64,000 nt of DNA from positions 276,117 to 340,116 of the forward strand of contig NZ_BSOG01000001.1 in NCBI RefSeq assembly GCF_030160395.1. The letters run 5' to 3'. The position numbers and the translations under genes were made by a program. Each line of letters begins with the position of its first letter. Position 1 is the first letter of the stretch. This document shows positions 27,782 to 37,538 of the stretch, piece by piece. Below the pieces are notes generated by a model. The model made no database searches and had not been told where the DNA came from. It saw only the letters and a program-made list of their open reading frames with translations. This DNA is from Chitinimonas prasina. Lineage in GTDB: Bacteria > Pseudomonadota > Gammaproteobacteria > Burkholderiales > Chitinimonadaceae.

Positions 27782-27879
27782 GCCATTGATGGGCGTTACG
27801 GAGATGTCAGGCGCCAGGGAGACCCTGGCGCTAAACCGCAGCGCAGCCTGATACGTTGAGCTCTCCCTTGTTTTATTCC
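27782..27879. repeat. 98-bp direct repeat, copy 1, structured
   Basis: Identical over 98 bases to 27966-28063, offset 184. It contains a hairpin GCGCCAGGG-AGA-CCCTGGCGC, a second hairpin GCGCT...AGCGC, and an outer pair TCAGGC/GCCTGA enclosing both, which could fold as a three-way junction. The sequence after it (27880-27965, C/G-rich then 'CTCGCTGACGCTCGTTATCA') is a partial match to the sequence after copy 2. The whole 27763-28239 gap holds no gene that I can support. Confidence 0.9.
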
Positions 27880-27965
27880 ACACCCCCCGCCCGCGCCGCC
27901 GCGCGGGAGCCTCGCTGACGCTCGTTATCAGTTTTAATTGGCTTCAGCGCCTACGACGAAATCTG

Positions 27966-28063
27966 GCCATTGATGGGCGTTACGGAGATGTCAGGCGCCA
28001 GGGAGACCCTGGCGCTAAACCGCAGCGCAGCCTGATACGTTGAGCTCTCCCTTGTTTTATTCC
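27966..28063. repeat. 98-bp direct repeat, copy 2, structured
   Basis: Exact copy of 27782-27879. It is followed by a diverged version of the first copy's tail: 'CCCGCGCCGCCGCG' is shared, then CTCGCTGGCACTCGTCATC resembles CTCGCTGACGCTCGTTATC. This suggests a tandem duplication of a unit near 184 bp with an unequally conserved second half. Confidence 0.9.
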
Positions 28064-28239
28064 CCCCACCCGCGCCGCCGCGACGGCAGTCCATGTTGCA
28101 CGGTGCGTGGAGGCCACCTCGCTGGCACTCGTCATCTTGCTGAATGGCGTTCACTTTCAACGATTCAGCTCGTGGCAGGCAACTTTGCCTGGCAGGCCAT
28201 AGGCGCTAAGCTCATGGCCTTTTGAGTTGCGACACCGTC

Positions 28240-29040
28240 ATGCTGCCCTGGCCCCTGCCTCATCTGCTGCACTCTCCCTGGCTGCTGCCACTGCGTGGCG
28301 TACTGGCCGAGTTGGATTGGCAGCAGTTCCCCCGCCATGCCGACTGGCAGGCGCTGCCGCCTTCCTTGCAGACGCTCAACCAGGCCGGGTTGCCGATAGG
28401 CTTTGCCGACCCTGCCGAACTGGCCGATGGCAACTACGAGCTGCGTATCGCCCAGCAAGGCCTGGTGGCTACCCGGCCCGACAACTGGCACGACTGCTTC
28501 AATGCGCTATGCTGGCTGGCTTGGCCGCGCACCAAGGCGGCGCTGAACCAGCAGCATGTGGATGAGCTGGCCTGCCAGGCAGGACCGCTACGTAGCCGGG
28601 CCCGTGATGCCGCTACCCTGTTCGATGAGTCGGGGCTGGTGCTGGCTGTAGCGGACCCCACCTTGGCCGAAGCACTCCGGGCACATGATTGGCCGCAGCT
28701 CTTCCAGGCCCGCCGAGGGGATTGGGGCCGGCTGATGGAACCCTGGAGTGTGGGCCACGCCCTGATGGAAAAAAGCCTGGCGCCATTCAAGGGCATTGTG
28801 GCCAAGGTCATGCTGGTAGCGGTCGCGGCCGACTGGTTCGAACTCGACCACCCTAGCCGGCTGCGGTGGCTGGATAACCAGCTGGCCGAGGCCATAAGCC
28901 GCGGCCAGTTGCAGGATCCACGCGCCTTGCCGCCCCTGCCTGTGCTCGGCATACCCGGCTGGTGGCCGGAGCAGACGACAGATTTCTATGCTGACGAGAC
29001 GCATTTTCGTCGCAAGCGCAGCGTCGTTCATCAACGCTGA
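28240..29040 (+). CDS. DUF3025 domain-containing protein
   Basis: A 266-residue soluble protein with the DUF3025 signature 'NWHDCFNALCWLAWPRTKAALN' followed by 'RSRARDAATLFDESGLVLAV' and 'GHALMEKSLAPFKGIVAKVML'. The family is widespread in beta- and gammaproteobacteria and has no known function. ATG 28240 is used; a TTG six codons upstream is in frame. It lies after the structured repeat and before the LytS/LytTR pair, with no obvious link to either. Confidence 0.85.
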   Translation: MLPWPLPHLLHSPWLLPLRGVLAELDWQQFPRHADWQALPPSLQTLNQAGLPIGFADPAELADGNYELRIAQQGLVATRPDNWHDCFNALCWLAWPRTKAALNQQHVDELACQAGPLRSRARDAATLFDESGLVLAVADPTLAEALRAHDWPQLFQARRGDWGRLMEPWSVGHALMEKSLAPFKGIVAKVMLVAVAADWFELDHPSRLRWLDNQLAEAISRGQLQDPRALPPLPVLGIPGWWPEQTTDFYADETHFRRKRSVVHQR

Positions 29041-29152
29041 ATGCATTTCGCCCGCCTAAACCGCATTTCATCGCAAAGCACTCCGCGACCTCGAGCAGAC
29101 GCGCTAACTTTCGCCTCGCCAGCCAGTCAGCCGGCTTTAGGGGGAGAGAAAG

Positions 29153-29281
29153 ATGTTCAGTCCGTTTACCTTGGGCCGCCGTGCCCCAGCCGCACCCAGT
29201 ACGCTGCAAGGAAAGGTCGTACCGTTGCGTACGCCTCAGCCCAGCAAACCCATACGTGACCCGGCGGTGCGAATCGCCTAA
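29153..29281 (+). CDS. Candidate 42-aa small protein upstream of the LytS kinase
   Basis: ATG 29153 is preceded by GGGGGAGAGAAAG, one of the strongest ribosome binding sites in the window. The frame runs 42 codons to TAA at 29279-29281, 9 bases before the sensor kinase ATG. The product starts MFSPFTLGRR, is Pro/Arg/Lys-rich (basic), and has no signal peptide, cysteine or membrane helix. I do not recognise it. It could be a genuine small protein co-expressed with the two-component system or a leader ORF that couples translation. Confidence 0.5.
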   Translation: MFSPFTLGRRAPAAPSTLQGKVVPLRTPQPSKPIRDPAVRIA

Positions 29282-29290
29282 GCTCGAGGC

Positions 29291-30352
29291 ATGCCCACCG
29301 CAGCCCACACTACGCTAGCTACCGGAGAGGTGCGCCGTTCACTCTGGCGCAACCTCCTGGTCACCCTGCTATTCAACACCCTGGCCGGGGTGTTCTTTGC
29401 CTTGTCCAGCGACTCGCCCACCTGGCGGGTGATGCTGACCATACAGGTCATAGGCTTCTCGGTTTTTGCTGCCATTACCTTCACCTTTTCGGTGATCAAG
29501 CCCGCGCCCGAGCGCGAGCCCTGGTACTTCGCCGCCGCCGTGTTCATTGGCGCACTGGTGGGGCTGGCCTTCAACTGGGTGGCGCGGGTGGACGAACTTG
29601 CTGATGTCATCAGCAAGTACCCGCACTACCTGGCTTTCAGTCTGTTCTTCTTTCTGCTGGCTGCCGGCGTCATAGGCAGCATCCTGTGGGGCCGTGAGAA
29701 AACCAGCCGGATGGAATCGGCCTACCATCTGGAGCAGGCCAAGCGGGCCGAGCAGGACAAGCTGCTGATACAGTCGCAGCTACGCATGCTGCAGGCGCAG
29801 ATAGAGCCGCACTTCCTGTTCAATACCCTGGCCAGCGTGCAAAGTCTGATCGATATTGCGCCAGACCGCGCCAAGCAGATGCTGGGCCTGTTTAACGACT
29901 ATCTGCGCGCCTCGCTGGCCCGTACCCGCAACGAGCACAGCACGGTCAGGCAGGAGTTGGACCTGCTGCAGGCCTACCTGGGCATACTCAAGATACGTAT
30001 GGGCGAGCGTCTGGACTTCAGCCTGAGCTGCCCCGAGCCGTTGCTGGATGCCCACCTCCCTCCCATGCTGTTGCAGCCCCTGGTGGAAAACGCCGTCAGC
30101 CACGGGCTGGAGCCCAAGGTGGAAGGCGGCACGGTACAGGTCGCCCTGGATATAGATGGTGGCCGACTGGTCGCCAGCGTCATCGACAACGGCCTGGGCC
30201 TGCCGGAAGAAGTCCGCGGCCAGGGAGTGGGGCTGAGCAATGTACGCGCCAGACTGGCTACACTGTACGGTAGCGCTGCCGGGCTGTCATTGCAGTCCAA
30301 CCCGGCCGGTGGCGTCACTGCCCGGCTGGAACTGCCGCTGAATCACGGATAA
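29291..30352 (+). CDS. LytS/YpdA-type sensor histidine kinase
   Basis: A 353-residue protein with about four N-terminal transmembrane segments (about 15-135), a short coiled linker, a His_kinase domain with the phosphoacceptor in 'IEPHFLFNTLASVQSLID', and an HATPase with 'LVENAVSHGLEP' and 'DNGLGLPEEVRGQGVGLSNVRARL'. This is the LytS/AlgZ class. It pairs with the LytTR regulator 11 bases downstream. No extracytoplasmic sensor domain is present, so the signal is probably membrane-borne; that is inference. Confidence 0.93.
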   Translation: MPTAAHTTLATGEVRRSLWRNLLVTLLFNTLAGVFFALSSDSPTWRVMLTIQVIGFSVFAAITFTFSVIKPAPEREPWYFAAAVFIGALVGLAFNWVARVDELADVISKYPHYLAFSLFFFLLAAGVIGSILWGREKTSRMESAYHLEQAKRAEQDKLLIQSQLRMLQAQIEPHFLFNTLASVQSLIDIAPDRAKQMLGLFNDYLRASLARTRNEHSTVRQELDLLQAYLGILKIRMGERLDFSLSCPEPLLDAHLPPMLLQPLVENAVSHGLEPKVEGGTVQVALDIDGGRLVASVIDNGLGLPEEVRGQGVGLSNVRARLATLYGSAAGLSLQSNPAGGVTARLELPLNHG

Positions 30353-30363
30353 TCGACACACCG

Positions 30364-31134
<771 letters not shown>

Positions 31135-31151
31135 GCCGTCCCCACGGGCGC

Positions 31152-31179
31152 AAAAAAGCCGCTACCCAGGGTAGCGGCT
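31152..31179 (-). terminator. Intrinsic terminator of the acyltransferase gene
   Basis: On the minus strand the stem built from AGCCGCTAC and GTAGCGGCT is followed by six T residues. It lies between the convergent response regulator and acyltransferase genes and may also stop the plus-strand transcript weakly. Confidence 0.8.
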
Positions 31180-31204
31180 GTTCCAATCGCGGCGCGCCCT
31201 GGTA

Positions 31205-32101
31205 TCAGGCGCCGCGGTGCAAGCTTGCCAGCAGCTTGTCCTTGTCCTGCCACATCTCGTGCACCCAGGCCTGCACCTTGGCGCGGAACACTGCGTCGCC
31301 CCCGTAATCGCCACGGGTCAACTCAGCCGGAATAGGCCTTTCCTTCACCAGGACCACAATCTGCTTGACCCGGCCAGCCAGGAAATCCCAGAAGCTCGGT
31401 GGGCCATCGGGATAGTAGATGGTGACATCGATCAATGACTGAAACTTCTCCCCCATGGCGTTCATGGCCAGGGCAATGCCGCCGGCCTTGGGCTTGAGCA
31501 AATGGGTGTAGGGCGACTGCTGCTGCGCATGCTTGGCAGAGGTATAACGGGTGCCTTCCAGAAAGTTGATGACCGAGGTCGGCACCAGGGCGAACTTCTC
31601 ACAGGCGCGCCGGGTAGTCTCCTGATCCTGGCCACGGGCTTCCGGATGCCTCTTGAGATAGGCCTCGCTGTGGCGCTTCATGAAGGGGAAATCCAGCGCC
31701 CACCAGACCAGGCCAATCACAGGCACAAAAATCAGTTGTTGCTTGAGAAAGAACTTGAGGAAGGGAATATGGCCCTTGAGGGTCTGCTGCAGGACAAAGA
31801 TGTCGACCCAGCTCTGGTGATTGGAACTGACCAGGTACCAGCCCTTGGGGTTGAGCTTCTCCAGCCCCTCCAGCCGCCAGTTGATCTTCTGCGCCAGGGC
31901 AATCCAGACACTGTTGTTGTAGACCCAACCCTGCGCCAGGGTATTGAGCACCCTATCCACCGCCTTGCGGATGGCGGTGAACGGCAGCACGAACTTGATG
32001 ATGGCCAGGGTCAGTATCATGAACCCATAAACCAGCACATTCAGCGCCAGCAGCAACGAGGAAATCAGGCCGCGCAGGAACGCGGGAAGGAAGTTCAGCA
32101 T
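31205..32101 (-). CDS. Lysophospholipid-type acyltransferase (PlsC/YihG-like)
   Basis: A 298-residue membrane-associated acyltransferase. After one or two N-terminal hydrophobic helices it shows the HX4D motif in 'SSNHQSWVDIFVLQ' and the downstream 'NFLEGTRYT' motif of the PlsC superfamily; the overall pattern follows E. coli YihG. It likely acylates a lysophospholipid, but the acceptor is not certain. ATG 32101 (MLNFLPAFLRG) is used; a TTG start 15 codons upstream has no support. It follows the gamma-carbonic anhydrase gene by 72 bases. Confidence 0.88.
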   Translation of the reverse strand: MLNFLPAFLRGLISSLLLALNVLVYGFMILTLAIIKFVLPFTAIRKAVDRVLNTLAQGWVYNNSVWIALAQKINWRLEGLEKLNPKGWYLVSSNHQSWVDIFVLQQTLKGHIPFLKFFLKQQLIFVPVIGLVWWALDFPFMKRHSEAYLKRHPEARGQDQETTRRACEKFALVPTSVINFLEGTRYTSAKHAQQQSPYTHLLKPKAGGIALAMNAMGEKFQSLIDVTIYYPDGPPSFWDFLAGRVKQIVVLVKERPIPAELTRGDYGGDAVFRAKVQAWVHEMWQDKDKLLASLHRGA

Positions 32102-32173
32102 GGCGAACCAATCTACTGCTTGATAATGCGCCGCATTGTAAGCCAATACGGCGGCGGTTTCGGTTGATGCCGG

Positions 32174-32704
32174 TCAGCTTTCCTGGTGCCCACGCATCAA
32201 TCGCACATAGTGCTGGGCAGAGTAGGCAAAGTGTGCGATCTCATCTTCGGTAAGCGCCCGGACTTCCTTGACCGGACGGCCCAGATAGAGGTGGCCTGAA
32301 CGTAGCACCTTGCCAGGTGGTACCAGCGAACCTGCACCTATCATCACCCGTGGCTCGATCACGGCGCGATCGAGCACGATGGTGCCGATGCCGATCAGGC
32401 ACTCGTCGCCTATGGTGCAGCCATGCAGTGTCACCTGGTGACCTATGGTTACTCGCTCGCCTATGATCAGCGGCGCGCCCAAGGGGTCTTCCGGCCGCTT
32501 GTGGCTGACATGCAGGCAGGCCAGATCCTGCACATTGGAATCCCGTCCGATATGGATATGATTGACGTCCCCACGAACAATGGCGCCCGGCCAGATAGAG
32601 GCGTTCTCGCCCAGTACCACCTCGCCCACCACCACGGCAGCTTCATCGACATAGGCAGAGTCGGGCACAACGGGCTTGATACCTTTGAACGGACGTACGG
32701 CCAT
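32174..32704 (-). CDS. Gamma-carbonic anhydrase family / YrdA-like hexapeptide protein
   Basis: A 176-residue left-handed beta-helix protein with hexapeptide repeats ('VVVGEVVLGENASIWPGAIVRGDV', 'IIGERVTIGHQVTLHGCTIGDE'). Three candidate zinc His lie in HVSHK and GHQVTLHG. It resembles YrdA/PaaY-type proteins; carbonic anhydrase activity is not assured in this group. ATG 32704 is preceded by GGAG 7 bases upstream, which decides it over a TTG six codons earlier. Divergent from prlC. Confidence 0.88.
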   Translation of the reverse strand: MAVRPFKGIKPVVPDSAYVDEAAVVVGEVVLGENASIWPGAIVRGDVNHIHIGRDSNVQDLACLHVSHKRPEDPLGAPLIIGERVTIGHQVTLHGCTIGDECLIGIGTIVLDRAVIEPRVMIGAGSLVPPGKVLRSGHLYLGRPVKEVRALTEDEIAHFAYSAQHYVRLMRGHQES

Positions 32705-32844
32705 GGTTAAACTCCAATCCAATACAAGCGCCCGAGTATAGCCGAGAGCCCTGTGCTAGCCCATGCCAGCCCTTGCCTTGGGAGCAAATCGCCCCCATCT
32801 AGCCTCAATCAGACTTCCTATCGTTACCGGACCGAGCCCACGCC

Positions 32845-34869
32845 ATGACCAACCCCCTACTCGATTTCTCTGCCTTGCCACGGTTTGGCGATATCCTGCC
32901 CGAACACATCACCCCCGCCATCGATCAGTTGCTGGTCGAGGCCCGCGCCGCCGTAAGGGCGGCGGAGACCATCAGCCCTGTCAGCTGGGATAACTTTGTA
33001 CGCCCGTTGGATGACGCCAACGAGCGCCTGGGGCGTGCCTGGGGACAGGTGAGCCATCTCAATTTCGTGGTCAATACCCCTGCACTGCGCGAAGCCTACA
33101 ATGCCAACCTGCCCAAGCTAAGCCAATTTGGTGCCGAACTGGGGCAGAACCTGGCCTTGTTCGCCCAGTACAAGCTGCTGGCGCAATGCCCCGAGTATGC
33201 GGGCTATGACGCCGCCAAGAAGCGCATCATCGAAAACGCCCTGCGCGACTTTCGTCTTGGTGGTGCCGAGTTGGCCGATGAGCAGAAGGCACGTTTCAGC
33301 GCCATCAAGGAGGAGCTGGCCAATCTGTCGGCCAAGTTCGAACAGAACCTGCTGGATGCCACCGATGCCTTCGCCCTGTATGTGGACAGCGAAGCCGAGC
33401 TGGCCGGGCTACCCGAGGATATCAAGGCCATGTGCCGTGCCGCCGCCGAGAAGGATGGCAAGCCCGGCTACAAGCTGAGCCTGCACATGCCCGTGTATCT
33501 GCCGGTGCAAAGCTACTGCGACAATCGAGAACTGCGTGCCCAGCTCTACCGCGCCTACAGCACCCGTGCATCTGAGTTTGGCCCGGCCGAACTGGACAAC
33601 AGCGCCCTGATTGATCGCATCCTGGCCCTGCGTGGCGAGTTGGCCGCCATGCTGGGCTTTGCCAACTATGCCGAGTATTCGGTCGCCACCAAGATGGCCG
33701 ACACGCCGGACGAAGTGCTGGTCTTCCTGCGAGACCTGGCCGCCCGTGCCAAGCCGCACGCCCAGCGCGACCGCGCCGAGCTGGAAACCTACGCCCGTGA
33801 GCACCTGAGCCTGGCCGACCTGCAGATGTGGGATCTGGGCTATGCCACTGAGAAGCTGAAGGAAGCCCGCTACAGCTTTTCTGAGCAGGCTGTGAAGCAA
33901 TACTTCACCGAACCCCGGGTGCTGGCCGGCCTGTTCAATGTGATAGAGACCCTGTTTGGCCTGAAGGCAGAGGCCGACACCGCGCCGGTATGGCATGAAG
34001 ACGTACGCGTCTACCGCCTGGTCGATCAGGCCGGCAAGCTAGTGGGACAGTTCTACTTCGATCTCTACGCCCGCGAAGGCAAGCGCGGCGGCGCCTGGAT
34101 GGATGACTGCCGCAACCGCAGACTCAAGTCTGAAGGCCTGCAAACCCCGGTAACCTACCTGACCTGCAATTTTGGCCGCGGCGCCGACGGCAAGCCGGCC
34201 ACCTTCAGCCACGATGAAGTCATCACCCTGTTCCATGAAATGGGCCATGGCCTGCATCTGCTGCTGACCGAGGTCAATGAACTGGGTGTGGCAGGTCTCA
34301 ACGGCGTGGAGTGGGATGCCGTGGAGCTGCCCAGCCAGTTCATGGAGAATTTCTGCTGGGAATGGGAACGTCTGGTGGCCATGACCGAGCATGCCGAAAC
34401 CGGCGAACCCCTGCCGCGCGAGCTGTACGACAAAATGCTGGCAGCCAAGAACTTCCAGAGCGGTATGGGCAACGTGCGCCAGCTGGAGTTTGGCCTGTTC
34501 GACATGGCCCTGCACAGCCGCGACAGCGCCAGCCAGGAAACTGTGCTGCAACTGCTGCAGCGCGTCCGCGAGGAAGTCGCCGTCAACCTGCCGCCCGAGT
34601 GGAATCGCTTCCCCAATCTGTTCAGCCATATTTTTGCCGGTGGCTACGCAGCGGGCTATTACAGCTACAAATGGGCCGAGGTGCTGAGCGCCGACGCCTA
34701 TGCCGCATTCGAAGAAGCGCCGACGCAGATCAGCCTAACCGGCCAGCGCTTCCGCCAGGAAGTCCTGGCCGTTGGCGGCAGCCGTCCGGCTATCGATAGC
34801 TTCAAGGCATTCCGTGGGCGTGCGCCCAAGATAGACGCCTTGCTGCGTCACTATGGCATGGCTGGCTAG
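32845..34869 (+). CDS. prlC: Oligopeptidase A (M3 metallopeptidase)
   Basis: A 674-residue cytosolic zinc peptidase. The HEMGH zinc motif is at H464-H468 and the third ligand Glu follows in the ENFCWEWE region. N- and C-terminal blocks ('LPRFGDILPEHITPAIDQLL', 'SHIFAGGYAAGYYSYKWAEVLSADAYAAF') are typical of OpdA/PrlC. It degrades short peptides, including cleaved signal peptides. Length is as expected. Confidence 0.97.
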   Translation: MTNPLLDFSALPRFGDILPEHITPAIDQLLVEARAAVRAAETISPVSWDNFVRPLDDANERLGRAWGQVSHLNFVVNTPALREAYNANLPKLSQFGAELGQNLALFAQYKLLAQCPEYAGYDAAKKRIIENALRDFRLGGAELADEQKARFSAIKEELANLSAKFEQNLLDATDAFALYVDSEAELAGLPEDIKAMCRAAAEKDGKPGYKLSLHMPVYLPVQSYCDNRELRAQLYRAYSTRASEFGPAELDNSALIDRILALRGELAAMLGFANYAEYSVATKMADTPDEVLVFLRDLAARAKPHAQRDRAELETYAREHLSLADLQMWDLGYATEKLKEARYSFSEQAVKQYFTEPRVLAGLFNVIETLFGLKAEADTAPVWHEDVRVYRLVDQAGKLVGQFYFDLYAREGKRGGAWMDDCRNRRLKSEGLQTPVTYLTCNFGRGADGKPATFSHDEVITLFHEMGHGLHLLLTEVNELGVAGLNGVEWDAVELPSQFMENFCWEWERLVAMTEHAETGEPLPRELYDKMLAAKNFQSGMGNVRQLEFGLFDMALHSRDSASQETVLQLLQRVREEVAVNLPPEWNRFPNLFSHIFAGGYAAGYYSYKWAEVLSADAYAAFEEAPTQISLTGQRFRQEVLAVGGSRPAIDSFKAFRGRAPKIDALLRHYGMAG

Positions 34870-34915
34870 GCGCTGGTTTGTATTGGCGGCGCCAGAAGCC
34901 GGGCAAGATCATACC

Positions 34916-34957
34916 GGCAACAAAAAACCCGACACCAGTGTCGGGTTTTTTGTTGCC
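34916..34957. terminator. Strong bidirectional terminator between prlC and the autotransporter gene
   Basis: A perfect 20-bp inverted repeat (GGCAACAAAAAACCCGACAC and its complement) with two bases between the arms. It includes A6 and T6 tracts on either side of the GC-rich core, serving both converging genes. Confidence 0.92.
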
Positions 34958-34969
34958 GCAGAGACGAGC

Positions 34970-37300
34970 TTAGAAAGCAGCTTGCAGGCCCACCGACATT
35001 GCAGCGCGCTTTTCATCGCTCAAGCCGGCCGTGTAGCTATAGCTGAAGTAGGCATTCACCGTCTTGCTCAGGCTGGCCGAAGTACCGACGTTGATCACCG
35101 CATAGCTGGTGTCCGGCGTGTAGACATCGGTGGCGAAACTGGCTTGCTGGCCGATCTGGGCCGCGCGCACGGTACGGTCTTCGTCCTTGACTTCGCTATA
35201 GGCCATCACCGAGGCATAGGGCTTGAAAGTGCCCCAATCGGCGTTCAACTTGACCCCTGCGCCCAACAGCATGGAATCGATGCGCTGCTTGTCATAGCGC
35301 ATGGAGGTGCTGCAGGACGTGGCATTGGCGATGTCGCCGCACTTCTCCGCATAACCACCGACGCTGGTCTCGCTGGCGGCCAGGCTCAGCGTGGGCGTGA
35401 CGCTGTAATCACCCAGCGACAGCTGATAACCACCCACCACGCGCAATGCAGCCTGGCTACCTGTGGTGTCACCCTTCTCGGTACGGCTCAGGGTACCCAG
35501 TTGGATGTTGCGGCGGATCTCGCGGAAACGGGCCGAGCCGAAGGAGGCATCGGCAGCCACGCTGATGGGGCCGCTCTCATAGCGGACAAAGCCGGTCAGC
35601 AGGCGGGTGTTGGTATCGAAACCACCAGCCTTGTTGCCGAAATCGGTATCGCTGTTGGCCTGGGTGAAGGCCATACCGATCGAGGTATCTGCATTGAACT
35701 GGAAATCCAGGCCGGCAGTCAGGGCGGCATTGCGGCCGTTGCTCTGCATGCCCAGGCTGTTGGCATCCTGGTCATTGCTCAAGCGGGTAATACGGGCAAA
35801 GGTGTCGAGCACCCCAACCGAACGGGCCTGACCCACACGCTCATCCAGCACGCCTTGTACGGCATTGCGGGCAATGGGCTGTGTATGTGCCAGCTGGGCA
35901 GCGTAGTAAGGCGCATCCAGTGTGGACATGAGCACCTGCGCCAGCAGGGCATGCGTCTTGGGCGTGGGGTGGAAGCCATCGGCAAAGAAGAAGTTCTCGG
36001 CCCCCGGAGTAAAGCCGGCTGCACCTTGAACGCAATTGCTGGCATCAGCGCAAGCCGTACCGGTGACATTGCTGTAGCCGAAGGCTGTGGGGTTGGCCAG
36101 CACCTCAGTCATCATGCGGAAGGCATCGATGGCGACAACGTCACCCACCTTGCCCAGGCCAGCATTCAGGGTGTTGTTGAACACGCTGCCGGCCAGCGAA
36201 TTGGCCGAGGCCAGCGCTGCCGAGGCGGTAGAACCCACCTTGCCCTGGATAGGGGTAACCAGATTGGCAGCAACTGCCGCAGGGGCCGCTGCACGCAGCT
36301 GCGCGGCCACGGTGGCGTTGATCAAACCGGCACCCACCAGTGCGTCCACAGCAGCATTCACTGCCGTGGTGGCGTAGCTGGTGGCAATGGCATTCTCGGC
36401 ATTGGTAGCCGCCACGGCATAGGTCGCCAGCGTGGTGCTGCTGCCATTCAGGGTGGTCTTGACCGCACCCGCGCCGGCAGTCTGCATACCCGTCAAGGTA
36501 GTAGCCTGGCCATTGGCAGCCTGGATGGCACCGCTCATCAGGCCTATCAGTGCAGCATTGCTGCCCTGGCCCATTTGCTGTGCCAAGCCACCAGCGATGG
36601 TGTTGGCGGTAGTGGCATTGTTGACGCCGCCGTACAGCGCGCTGGCCACGCCTGCTGTCACCTGGCCGTAGACCTGGCTGGTCAGCTTGGGGGTGCGGCT
36701 GATATCCACGGCATTGCCGACGATGATGTGCTTGGCGCCCGCTGCCTTGAGACGCTGTACCTGCGCCACCACGGCTTCAGCAGCCAGGGCACCATTGGTG
36801 CTGGCGCTAGCCGGGTTGGCCAGGGCAGCAGCCAGGTCGTTATTGCCTACCCAGACCATGTACAGCGCGTTGGGATCAGCCTTGCCGGTGTTGCTAGCCA
36901 GATGGGCACCAATCTGGTTGGGCACCAATTTGGTTTGCACTGGATCATTGGCAGCCAGGCTGCCAGGCAGCACCACACCACCGCCTTCGGCGAAGTTGTT
37001 GCCGCCGGCCGTGACCTTACCCTGCCCCAGGTCGATCGCCAGTACAGACTTCAGGGTAAAACCGTAGTGGCGCGCCAGGATGTCGGCATACAGGTCATTG
37101 ACCGAGCCATCCGGCTTGCGGGTGGTCCAGCGATTGTTCTGCGGCACGCCAGGCAGGCCGAAGTAAGCGCCGGTATCGGTCAGGCTGTCACCAAAGAAGT
37201 AGATGTTGGAGTAGTTGCCTGCCGCCTGGGCTGCCGGTGCAAAGGCAGCGGCTACCAGAGCGGATGTGATCAGGGTGCGGGCAAGGCCAAAGCGCTTCAT
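34970..37300 (-). CDS. Autotransporter GDSL/SGNH esterase (EstA-like) with Ala-rich insertion
   Basis: A 776-residue secreted protein. It has a signal peptide (cut near A26-A27), an SGNH esterase passenger and a C-terminal autotransporter beta-barrel (about 500-776) ending in Phe. Catalytic Ser39 is in GDSL, the block III Asn in 'WVGNND' (about 153-155), and the D441/H444 pair in FADGFHP. Between blocks III and V, residues about 205-385 form an Ala/Thr/Asn-rich segment that is much longer than I expect for EstA-type enzymes. The product should be displayed on the outer membrane, hydrolysing acyl esters. Monocistronic, bounded by a strong terminator. Confidence 0.9.
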   Translation of the reverse strand: MKRFGLARTLITSALVAAAFAPAAQAAGNYSNIYFFGDSLTDTGAYFGLPGVPQNNRWTTRKPDGSVNDLYADILARHYGFTLKSVLAIDLGQGKVTAGGNNFAEGGGVVLPGSLAANDPVQTKLVPNQIGAHLASNTGKADPNALYMVWVGNNDLAAALANPASASTNGALAAEAVVAQVQRLKAAGAKHIIVGNAVDISRTPKLTSQVYGQVTAGVASALYGGVNNATTANTIAGGLAQQMGQGSNAALIGLMSGAIQAANGQATTLTGMQTAGAGAVKTTLNGSSTTLATYAVAATNAENAIATSYATTAVNAAVDALVGAGLINATVAAQLRAAAPAAVAANLVTPIQGKVGSTASAALASANSLAGSVFNNTLNAGLGKVGDVVAIDAFRMMTEVLANPTAFGYSNVTGTACADASNCVQGAAGFTPGAENFFFADGFHPTPKTHALLAQVLMSTLDAPYYAAQLAHTQPIARNAVQGVLDERVGQARSVGVLDTFARITRLSNDQDANSLGMQSNGRNAALTAGLDFQFNADTSIGMAFTQANSDTDFGNKAGGFDTNTRLLTGFVRYESGPISVAADASFGSARFREIRRNIQLGTLSRTEKGDTTGSQAALRVVGGYQLSLGDYSVTPTLSLAASETSVGGYAEKCGDIANATSCSTSMRYDKQRIDSMLLGAGVKLNADWGTFKPYASVMAYSEVKDEDRTVRAAQIGQQASFATDVYTPDTSYAVINVGTSASLSKTVNAYFSYSYTAGLSDEKRAAMSVGLQAAF

Positions 37301-37538
37301 GGGATTGTTCTCTCTCCGGGTGTGATATCAGGGGCACAGAACCCCGCCCCTCCTCAAGGGGAAATGCAGGGTAATTGCCCGGTGTGCTTTAGAATTCAGG
37401 TGTAACGGTAATAACGCTTGGTCAAGCGCTTGTCAGGTTGCGGTGACGCATGCCGGGCTTCTGGCCACAAGCCGCGTGCTTACTCGCTTCCAAGGCATTC
37501 CGCCACCACTATAAGACATTTCAGAGTTATTACACTAG

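Noticed and set aside
27782-28063. Repeat pair as a CRISPR array or integron attC sites
   Set aside because: Only two 98-bp copies are present, with no uniform short spacers, no cas genes, no integrase and no clear attC core sites.
34853-37405. 850-codon open frame on the plus strand opposite the autotransporter esterase
   Set aside because: It is antisense to a well-supported gene, begins inside prlC, spans the terminator, and its composition (His/Gln/Gly-rich) follows from the GC-biased codons of the real gene.
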